Assembly (NCBI GenBank): GCA_025937075.1
Contig: JAICSD010000225.1
Coordinates: 1 to 7,432, forward strand
Origin: Vicinamibacteria bacterium
Lineage (GTDB): Bacteria; Acidobacteriota; Vicinamibacteria; Vicinamibacterales; 2-12-FULL-66-21
DNA: 7,432 nt
Direction: 5' to 3'
The notes beneath the pieces were generated by a model. That model did no database searches and was not told where the DNA came from. It saw only the letters and a list, made by a program, of their open reading frames with translations. Position 1 is the stretch's first letter. Every line of letters begins with the position of its first letter. Below are positions 1-5,028 of the stretch, one piece after another. A program made the position numbers and the translations under genes.

Positions 1-1459
1 CGAGCGGCGGCGCCGGCGACGCGATGTCTTTCGACACCCATGCGGGCTCCAGCGAGAGCGCGCCGTTCTGATCGACCAGCTTGAACGCGACGACGCTTCC
101 GTTCGTGACGTTGCCGTCGTTCGCCGGGAACCGCGTCGCGCCGAGGACGCTGCCGCCGGTCGTCGCAAACAGCCATCGCGTGTTGTCATCGTCCAGCCAC
201 GTGGCCAGCGCGCCGGCCGCGCCGTTCGCTCCCGCGCCGTTGGTGAACGGGTCGGTCTTGTACAACGCCGTCGCGTGATCGGAGCCGCCGGGTGACGCGC
301 CGTCGAGCAGATACACACGGCCGTCCGCGTTCGCGGCCGAAACGACCCATTTGCCCTTGTGCTCGAACGCGAGCGGCGAGGTGGTGAACGGCTGTGGGGC
401 CGTGAACCAGCCCTTCGGCTTCAGCGTGCGCGGGTCGAGCGACACGAGCGCGTTCGCATACGTGGAGCCGCCCGCGCCGGTTGCCGCGTAGATCGTCCCG
501 TCGCCGCTGAACGTCAGGCCATAGGTGCCGGCGATCGAGGCGCCCTGCGCGTCCCAGTTGGTCACCGGGTGCGCGTCGTTCGCCAAATCGAGCGCCCACA
601 CGCCATTCGCCGTACCGGCGCAATTGCCGGTCGCGGCCGCATAGAGCACACCGTCGACGAACGCGGTGCCAGAGACGTTGGTGCCGGGCGAGAGGAACTT
701 GACAGGCGGTACGACGTCGACGCCGATCTGCGGGTTGATCGTGTGCGCCATGCCGCCGCTCGAGATCGCATAGACGTTCTCGTTTCCGCGTCCTGGTGGA
801 GGCGCCGCACCGCGTCCGCCGCGTCCGCCGCCGGGCGGCTGGGCCGCTGCGCCGGGCGGCGCAGGCGCACCCGCTCCCGCAGGCAATCCGGCCGGTGCGC
901 CACCGCCCCGCGCCGCAGGAGCGCCCCCAGCACCACCGGCAGGCGGCGTCGTTCCAGGCGGCGCGCCGGGAGCCGGCGTCCCGCGCCCTGCTCCGCGTCC
1001 CGCCGGCGGCGGCGTCATCGTCGTCGCGCGCGTCAGGGACGTGAGCGCGGCCGGACACTGGGCCGTCGCACTCTGATCCGAGATGCCGGTCTTCAGGTGC
1101 GTCACCCAGAACATGCGGTTCAGGTCGTAGTCCACCGCATACACGTTGTCAGCGCTGCCGCCCACGTACGCGACCGCCTTGAATCCCTTGTAGGTGATGA
1201 AGCCCGAAGCCGACATCACGGGAGCCGTCAGCGACTCGAGCTGCCGCGGCGTGTTGTCGAACGTCCGCTTCCACGCGAGCGCGAACCCGGGCTGCTGCAT
1301 GCTCTCCAGCGAGATGCGCGGATCGGTGCGCATCGAGGCCGAGCGCTCGGCGTCGCCACCGTTCGTCGTCCACACCGGTCCTCCACGCCCTTGCGCCAAT
1401 CCGGCGGCGGGAGCGGCAAACGTCGCCGCAGCCACACAGGCGAGCACTCGTACTTTCAT
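1..1459 (-). CDS. Secreted PQQ-binding-like beta-propeller protein (partial, 3' end outside window)
   Basis: The reading frame is open from ATG at 1459 to the left edge without a stop, giving 486 residues of an incomplete protein. Residues 1-23 form a Sec signal peptide (MKVRV, an Ala-rich core, then GLA before Gln), so the product should be periplasmic or secreted. The body has propeller-strand patterns typical of PQQ/pyrrolo-quinoline repeat proteins: AYVGGSADNVYAVD (about 97-110), NENVYAIS (226-233), VLYAATGNCAGTANGVWALD (about 271-290), TIYAATGAGGSTYANALVSLD (about 321-341) and GRVYLLDG (about 379-386). Between the first two lies a 76-residue Gly/Pro/Ala/Arg-rich insert. Start choice: GAGGAGA lies 9 bases upstream (1469-1475), and the signal peptide begins right at this ATG. 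No cytochrome c CxxCH motif is visible in this part. It could be the propeller of a PQQ-type dehydrogenase or a non-catalytic BamB-like propeller. The catalytic Asp/Glu region cannot be judged without the C-terminus. Confidence 0.85.
   Translation of the reverse strand, partial: MKVRVLACVAAATFAAPAAGLAQGRGGPVWTTNGGDAERSASMRTDPRISLESMQQPGFALAWKRTFDNTPRQLESLTAPVMSASGFITYKGFKAVAYVGGSADNVYAVDYDLNRMFWVTHLKTGISDQSATAQCPAALTSLTRATTMTPPPAGRGAGRGTPAPGAPPGTTPPAGGAGGAPAARGGGAPAGLPAGAGAPAPPGAAAQPPGGGRGGRGAAPPPGRGNENVYAISSGGMAHTINPQIGVDVVPPVKFLSPGTNVSGTAFVDGVLYAAATGNCAGTANGVWALDLANDAHPVTNWDAQGASIAGTYGLTFSGDGTIYAATGAGGSTYANALVSLDPRTLKPKGWFTAPQPFTTSPLAFEHKGKWVVSAANADGRVYLLDGASPGGSDHATALYKTDPFTNGAGANGAAGALATWLDDDNTRWLFATTGGSVLGATRFPANDGNVTNGSVVAFKLVDQNGALSLEPAWVSKDIASPAPPL
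785..1012 (-). other. Gly/Pro/Ala/Arg low-complexity insert in the PQQ-like propeller
   Basis: These 76 codons encode almost only Pro, Gly, Ala and Arg with a few Thr, in short units such as PPAGRGAGRG, GAPPGTTPPAGG and GGGRGGRGAAPPPGRG. They separate the first propeller strands (ending TSLTRATTM) from the next blade (NENVYAIS). The DNA is almost all G and C, built from ggc/gcg/ccg codons. It is probably a flexible surface loop. The frame stays open through it, so it is not a frameshift artefact. Confidence 0.8.
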
Positions 1460-1480
1460 TTCGCGAGGTCTCCTCATGAT

Positions 1481-1501
1481 CGCGGGCCTGAAAGGCCCGC
1501 G
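1481..1501 (+). repeat. REP-like palindrome, copy 1
   Basis: Perfect 9-bp arms CGCGGGCCT and AGGCCCGCG flank a GAA centre, followed on the plus strand by CTACG (1502-1506). It lies 5 bases upstream of the GAGGAGA ribosome-binding site of the PQQ-like gene, so it would fold in that gene's 5' leader if transcribed. It shares its core and downstream pentamer with copies at 1523-1543 and 2385-2404. There is no T-run on either side, so a terminator role is unlikely. Confidence 0.65.
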
Positions 1502-1522
1502 CTACGTTCTCGCAATTTCGTG

Positions 1523-1543
1523 GGCGGTCCTTTCAGGGCCGCC
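1523..1543 (-). repeat. REP-like palindrome, copy 2 (inverted relative to copy 1)
   Basis: On the minus strand the arms are GGCGGCCCT and AGGACCGCC around GAA, with one A/C mismatch that becomes a G-U pair in plus-strand RNA. CCACG follows (1523-1519 on the minus strand), overlapping the stem end by one base. It begins 4 bases after the SGNH stop codon. With copy 1 it makes a head-to-head inverted pair within about 63 bases, the arrangement of REP doublets. As an SGNH terminator it is poor, since CACGAAATT follows rather than a T-run. On the plus strand GTTTTCATTT follows, but no plus-strand gene ends here. Confidence 0.6.
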
Positions 1544-1547
1544 GTTT

Positions 1548-2291
1548 TCATTTCCCCAGCGCCTCGTCAATCGCGCGCTCCGCGAGCGGTGCCATCACGC
1601 GATACCCGGCGTCGTTCGGCAGCAGGCCGTCGACGGTCAGATCCTTCCGGAACGCTCGGCCATCGGCCAGCGCCGAATGATAATCGAGATATACCGCGCC
1701 GCTGCTCGCCGCATAGCCCTTCATCCACGCGTTCACGTCCGAAATGCGCGCCGGCGGGCGCGCGGACGTCTGGTCGCGCCCGCAGTCGCACACCGGCAGG
1801 ATGGACGCGAGGATGACGCGAATGCCGTTGGCTTTGGCCAGGTCCGTCATGGACATGATGTGATCCGCGATATTGCCTCGGCTGCCCGGACCGGTGAGCC
1901 CGGCGATGTCGTTCGTGCCGGCCTCGATCACGACCGCTTTCGGCCGCAGCGCAATCACGTCCTGCCGAAATCTCACGAGCATCTGCGGCGACGTCTGTCC
2001 GCCAATGCCGCGGTTGAAGTACGGCTCTCCCGGAAAGAATTTCTCCGCGCCGCGTCCCCAGAATTCCGTGATCTGATCGCCGATGAACACGACACGGCGC
2101 TCGCCATGTGCAGGCGGCGGCACCTCGCTGTCTTCGCTGCCGTACCGCGTGAGCCCGGCCCAATCGCGCAGCAGGTGCCTGTACGCCGCCAACCGCTCCT
2201 CGAGTGCGGCGGCGTTGTCCTGCGCGCGTGCGGTGGACGAGCTCAGCACGGCTGCCGCCAGCGCGGCGCATGCGAACCTCCAAACGTTCAT
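1548..2291 (-). CDS. Secreted SGNH/GDSL-fold protein lacking the catalytic Ser and His (probable pseudoenzyme)
   Basis: This 247-residue protein has a signal peptide (residues 1-23, cleavage after ARA before QDN), so it is exported. The SGNH-hydrolase blocks are easy to align. Block I is VVFIGDQITEFW (68-79), where family members have GDS; the nucleophile position 73 is Gln (codon CAG). Block II is FNRGIGGQTSPQML (92-105), with its Gly kept. Block III is AGTNDIAG (124-131), with Asn127 kept. Block V is TVDGLLPNDAGY (219-230), where DxxH is expected; Asp221 is kept but position 224 is Leu (CTG). The oxyanion residues are therefore present while the nucleophile and general base are gone. A CDC motif lies at 168-170. 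ATG 2291 was chosen because the signal peptide starts there; a longer form from 2426 would translate the palindrome at 2385-2404 and bury the signal peptide. No good Shine-Dalgarno is visible. It is transcribed divergently from the cytochrome operon. It most likely binds a carbohydrate or ester ligand or acts as a scaffold, unless it uses an unrecognised mechanism. Confidence 0.88.
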   Translation of the reverse strand: MNVWRFACAALAAAVLSSSTARAQDNAAALEERLAAYRHLLRDWAGLTRYGSEDSEVPPPAHGERRVVFIGDQITEFWGRGAEKFFPGEPYFNRGIGGQTSPQMLVRFRQDVIALRPKAVVIEAGTNDIAGLTGPGSRGNIADHIMSMTDLAKANGIRVILASILPVCDCGRDQTSARPPARISDVNAWMKGYAASSGAVYLDYHSALADGRAFRKDLTVDGLLPNDAGYRVMAPLAERAIDEALGK

Positions 2292-2384
2292 GTCGCGATC
2301 ATTGTCCACCCACCGGCAAATGTTGGTACCACTCACTCGCCTGCGGGCCACCGTTCTGCTGTGCGATACAGCCTTTCCGTCTGT

Positions 2385-2404
2385 CTTCCGCCTGAAGGCG
2401 GAAG
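2385..2404 (+). repeat. REP-like palindrome, copy 3
   Basis: Perfect 9-bp arms CTTCCGCCT and AGGCGGAAG flank a 2-base GA centre, followed directly by CCACG (2405-2409). In practice it would fold as 8 bp with a TGAA tetraloop. It has the same core (CCTGAAGG) and downstream pentamer as copies 1 and 2, with different outer arm bases. It lies in the divergent intergenic region, 94 bases upstream of the SGNH start and 96 bases upstream of the cytochrome start. Confidence 0.65.
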
Positions 2405-2441
2405 CCACGGGAGCCCGCACGCCCACGCACCCGCGTCCGAT

Positions 2442-2465
2442 TTCGCAGTGCGAACCGCTCAGCGG
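2442..2465. promoter_or_regulatory. Two abutting inverted repeats, candidate operator upstream of the cytochrome operon
   Basis: TTCGCA-G-TGCGAA (2442-2454) is a perfect 13-base inverted repeat. It is followed without a gap by CCGCT-C-AGCGG (2455-2465), a perfect 11-base one. They lie 35-58 bases before the cytochrome ATG, where a repressor or activator site could sit. I cannot assign either to a known regulator family and cannot place a convincing promoter beside them, so the operator call is an inference from symmetry and position. Confidence 0.3.
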
Positions 2466-2499
2466 GCAGCCGTGTGTTATAGATTGAAAGAGGCGTCAC

Positions 2500-2964
2500 A
2501 TGCGAAGCAGCACAACAGCGTTCGGTCTCCTCACCGCATTGATGCTCCTCACCGGGGGAGCGATGGCCGCCGCGCGGGCGCAGCAGCCGGACAATCAAGC
2601 GGAGGAAGTCTTCAAGACGACGTGCACGCGGTGCCACACTCCGGACCGCGTCCTCAGCGCTCGCAAGACGCGCACGCAGTGGGAAGAAACCCTCGACAAG
2701 ATGACGAAGCTCGGCGCTACCGCATCCGATGAAGACTGGACGACGGTGCTCGATTACCTGATGCGCCACTGCGGCAAGGTGAACGTCAACCGTGCGCCCG
2801 CGAAGGACATCGCGCTCGTGCTCGGCATCTCCGCCGCCAACGCGGATGCGATCGTGAACTTCCGAAAGGAGAACGGCGACTTTGCCGATTACGATGCGCT
2901 CGCGAAGGTGCCCGGCCTCGATGTCGAGAAGCTCGAGAAGGCGAAGGACGCCATTGCGTTCTGA
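2500..2964 (+). CDS. Periplasmic mono-heme cytochrome c fused to a ComEA-like helix-hairpin-helix domain
   Basis: The protein has 154 residues. Residues 1-27 are a Sec signal peptide (hydrophobic LLTALMLLTGGAMAAARA), as required for periplasmic heme attachment. Residues 35-90 form a small cytochrome domain with one CTRCH heme site (Cys42, Cys45, His46). It resembles the heme-binding domain of quinohemoprotein amine dehydrogenase alpha subunits (CxxCH ... W ... M ... GA ... YL). Met69 in DKMTKLGA is the likely second axial ligand. Residues 94-154 match the tandem helix-hairpin-helix fold of ComEA (VNVNRAPAKDI ... NFRKENGDFADYDAL ... KVPGL). In both hairpins the second Gly of the GxG turn is replaced (GIS 109-111, GLD 139-141), which makes DNA binding doubtful. 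Start choice: GAAAGAGG (2486-2493) lies 6 bases before ATG. The next gene starts within its last codons. The role is probably electron transfer or docking in the periplasm; partners are unknown. Confidence 0.88.
   Translation: MRSSTTAFGLLTALMLLTGGAMAAARAQQPDNQAEEVFKTTCTRCHTPDRVLSARKTRTQWEETLDKMTKLGATASDEDWTTVLDYLMRHCGKVNVNRAPAKDIALVLGISAANADAIVNFRKENGDFADYDALAKVPGLDVEKLEKAKDAIAF
2944..2948 (+). promoter_or_regulatory. Ribosome-binding site that fixes the TTG start of the propeller lipoprotein
   Basis: AAGGA inside the 3' end of the cytochrome gene lies 5 bases before TTG 2954. The TTG opens directly into a compact lipoprotein signal peptide. The in-frame ATGs farther upstream (2882, 2894, 2921) would add Arg-rich residues encoded by a shifted frame of the cytochrome gene. 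Confidence 0.6.
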
Positions 2965-4063
2965 GCTGACGAGACCGCTCGCCCTCATCGCCGCGATCGT
3001 TTCCCTTTCGCTGTACGCGTGCGGCGGCTCCGCGCCGCAGTCTTCATCAACCCCATCCACCGGCGCGGCCGCGCCCGCCTCCACGCCCGCGGCACACGGT
3101 CCGCGGCTCTACGTTTCGGACGAGACGGGAGGCAACGTCGTCGTCATCGATCCGGCGTCCGCGAGCGTGATCGAGCGAATCCCGGTCGGGAAGAGGCCGC
3201 GCGCCATCCGCCTGTCGCGCGACGGCAAGAGCCTGTTCATCGCGCTGTCAGGCTCTCCCATCGCCGGCCCAGGCGTCGACGAGTCCGCGCTGCCGCCTGC
3301 GGATCGCACCGCGGACGGCATCGGCGAGCTCGATCTGACGACACACAAGATGGTGCGGAAGTACCCGAGCGGTCAGGACCCCGAGGTCTTCGACATCTCG
3401 CCGGACGGCAAGACGCTGTACGTGTCCAACGAGGATGCGGCACAGATGTCCGTCCTCGATCTGGGCTCGGGCACGATTCGCACGCGCGTGCCGGTCGGCG
3501 AAGAGCCCGAGGGCGTCACGGTCAGCCCGAACGGCCGCGAGGTCTACGTGAGCTGCGAAGGCACGAGCGAGGTCGTCGTGATCGACACCGCGTCCGACAA
3601 GGTCCTCGCGCACATCAAGACGGGGCCGCGTCCGCGATCGATCGTGTTCACGGCCGACGGCGCCACGGCGTTCGTGACCAACGAGAACGCCGCCGCCGTC
3701 ACCGTCATCGATGCCGCGGCGCACAAGGCGATCGGCTCGATCAAGATTCCGAAGCCGGAAGGGGCGCAGACCGCCGCCCGCCCGATGGGAACCGCGCTGT
3801 CGCCTGACGGCAAGCAGGTGTTCGTCTCCCTCGGCCGCGCGAGCGCCGTCGCAGTGATCGACGCGGCCGCGCACACGCTGCTTCGCACGATCGACAACGT
3901 CGGCGCACGCCCATGGGGCATCGCCGTCAGCGCCGATGGCCAGACGCTCTATACCGCGAACGGGCCCGGCGGCGAGGTTTCGATTGTGGATATCGCGGCC
4001 GGCAAGGTTGAGAAAAAAGTAGCGGCTGGTGGCAGTCCCTGGGGCGTGGTCCTAAGCCGCTGA
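2954..4063 (+). CDS. YVTN/YncE-type seven-repeat beta-propeller lipoprotein
   Basis: From TTG 2954 the product has 369 residues. Residues 1-22 are a lipoprotein signal (RSEL, then a hydrophobic stretch), ending in the lipobox LYAC with Cys23 as the acylated residue. A Ser/Thr/Ala/Pro-rich linker (24-51) follows. Seven propeller repeats begin near residues 53, 94, 155, 197, 239, 289 and 333. Each has the pattern (L/V/A)(Y/F)V(S/T)N ... VVVID ... V.VG..P .. (S)PDG. The second carries an extra loop of about 20 residues (SPIAGPGVDESALPPADR). Seven repeats of about 42 residues fit a complete seven-bladed propeller. It overlaps the cytochrome gene by 11 bases, which predicts translational coupling. 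Proteins of this class often sit beside cytochromes and PQQ dehydrogenases, but the exact activity is unknown; no heme or catalytic motif is visible here. It is probably membrane-anchored on the periplasmic side, serving as an adaptor or ligand-binding partner of the cytochrome. Confidence 0.87.
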   Translation: MRSELTRPLALIAAIVSLSLYACGGSAPQSSSTPSTGAAAPASTPAAHGPRLYVSDETGGNVVVIDPASASVIERIPVGKRPRAIRLSRDGKSLFIALSGSPIAGPGVDESALPPADRTADGIGELDLTTHKMVRKYPSGQDPEVFDISPDGKTLYVSNEDAAQMSVLDLGSGTIRTRVPVGEEPEGVTVSPNGREVYVSCEGTSEVVVIDTASDKVLAHIKTGPRPRSIVFTADGATAFVTNENAAAVTVIDAAAHKAIGSIKIPKPEGAQTAARPMGTALSPDGKQVFVSLGRASAVAVIDAAAHTLLRTIDNVGARPWGIAVSADGQTLYTANGPGGEVSIVDIAAGKVEKKVAAGGSPWGVVLSR

Positions 4064-4077
4064 CGCTCCTCAGGCGG
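4057..4077. terminator. Imperfect hairpin across the convergent stop codons
   Basis: CCGCTGA and TCAGGCGG pair over 7 bp with one bulged G around the loop CGCTCC. The TGA of the propeller gene (4061-4063) and the TGA of the deacetylase gene (4072-4070) sit in opposite arms. Only 6 bases separate the two genes, so there is little room for other terminators. Neither strand has a T-run after the stem, so a standard Rho-independent terminator is not supported. Confidence 0.25.
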
Positions 4078-5023
4078 ACCGCGCTCCCCGGATTGATCTC
4101 ACGCGGCCCTTCAGAGCTTCGAATCCACTCGTGCTCTGGGTGAAATGTGCGAGATCGGATTCCGTGTGAATACGCCGCAGGGCGAACGGATCCATCGAGC
4201 CGCCGTTCAGCCCCGCTTCCGCTGTGACCGCAACGCGATACCCGGCGCGTGCGACTTCGTTGCGCACCTTCGCGTTGTAATCCCCGTTCGGGTAGCAGAA
4301 GGACGTCACCTCGCGGTCGAGCATCTCCGCGATACGTATCCGCGACTGCCGCAGCTCGCGCGCGAGCTGCTCGCCATCGACGTTCGGAAGAATCGGATGC
4401 GTCACGGTGTGGGAGCCAATCTCGATGCCGCCGGCGACCATTTCCCGCGCCTGGCTCCACGTGATTGGTTGACAGTCGGCGGGCGGAAGAGGCGGCAGCG
4501 CCACGCCGGCCTCGTTCGAAATCTTCGCGATCCGGCGCTCCCTTTGATCGTCGGGCATCCGTTTCAGTTCCGCGTTCATGCGGCGGGCGTCGAGGCCGAA
4601 CGCCGATCCCTTGAGCTGCGCCTCGATGTAGCGGAGCTTGTCCGTCCACAACCAGTCCTTCCCGTCGATGAAATCGGTCGCTGCGAACAGCGTGGCCGGC
4701 GCGCCATGGCGTCGAAGAACCGGAAACGCAATCTCGTACGCATCGCGGTACCCGTCGTCGATCGTGATGACGGCCGGCGCGCAGGGCAGGGGTGCGCCCT
4801 CCGTGAGATGGCGCTCGACGGCTGACAACGGGACGATTGTGTAGTGGGCGCGCAGATACTCCAGCTGCTCGCCGAGCGAGACGGCGGACGTCATCCCGCT
4901 GCGAGGATGTTCGCTGAAGCGGTGATACGTCAGGATCAGGATTTTGCGGCGGCTCGCCCATCGAAGCGCATCGAACACGCCCGAGGCGTGCATCACGCGA
5001 AGGAGCGCCGGCTTCATCCCCAT
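4070..5023 (-). CDS. Polysaccharide deacetylase family protein (NodB/CE4 domain)
   Basis: This 317-residue protein has the ordered CE4 motifs. Motif 1 is VITIDDGYRDAYE (85-97), with Asp89 as likely general base and Asp90 as metal ligand. Motif 2 is GSHTVTHP (203-210), with metal ligands His205 and His209. Motif 3 is SFCYPNGDYN (241-250). Members remove N- or O-acetyl groups from glycans using a divalent metal; the substrate here is not evident. The N-terminus (KILILTYHRFSE, 27-38) is the usual first strand. About 75 residues between motifs 1 and 2 (120-195, starting DWLWTDKLRYIEAQL) form the inserted helical region seen in deacetylases of exopolysaccharide and lipid-linked glycan loci. There is no signal peptide or clear membrane segment, so it is probably cytoplasmic. 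ATG 5023 follows the methyltransferase stop by 5 bases; ATG 5017 is an equally possible start two codons later, and neither has a strong Shine-Dalgarno. A coupled, shared transcript with the methyltransferase is likely. Confidence 0.9.
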   Translation of the reverse strand: MGMKPALLRVMHASGVFDALRWASRRKILILTYHRFSEHPRSGMTSAVSLGEQLEYLRAHYTIVPLSAVERHLTEGAPLPCAPAVITIDDGYRDAYEIAFPVLRRHGAPATLFAATDFIDGKDWLWTDKLRYIEAQLKGSAFGLDARRMNAELKRMPDDQRERRIAKISNEAGVALPPLPPADCQPITWSQAREMVAGGIEIGSHTVTHPILPNVDGEQLARELRQSRIRIAEMLDREVTSFCYPNGDYNAKVRNEVARAGYRVAVTAEAGLNGGSMDPFALRRIHTESDLAHFTQSTSGFEALKGRVRSIRGARSA

Positions 5024-5028
5024 GCGCG

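Noticed and set aside
1436..1459. Lipobox-like VLAC at residues 5-8 of the PQQ-like protein
   Set aside because: The Cys comes before the hydrophobic core, too early for a lipoprotein signal; the later GLA/Q site fits signal peptidase I.
1523..1553. Plus-strand Rho-independent terminator (stem followed by GTTTTCATTT)
   Set aside because: No plus-strand gene lies upstream, and the stem is explained as a member of the palindrome family.
359..1816. A 485-codon plus-strand open frame antisense to the PQQ-like and SGNH genes
   Set aside because: It is extremely rich in Arg and Ala, has no recognisable domain, and mirrors the codon frame of the true minus-strand PQQ-like gene. Long antisense frames are expected in GC-rich coding DNA.
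2292..2426. A 45-residue N-terminal extension of the SGNH protein from ATG 2426
   Set aside because: It would translate the intergenic palindrome (giving VASAFRRK) and place the clear signal peptide at residue 46; ATG 2291 is the sensible start.
2478..2483. TATAGA as a -10 box for the cytochrome operon
   Set aside because: It would put the transcription start at about 2490, inside the GAAAGAGG ribosome-binding site, and no -35 match is visible at proper spacing.
1194..2732. A 512-codon plus-strand frame spanning several genes
   Set aside because: It runs antisense to two exported proteins with clear motifs and then out of frame through the cytochrome gene; low-complexity Arg/Ala/His composition.
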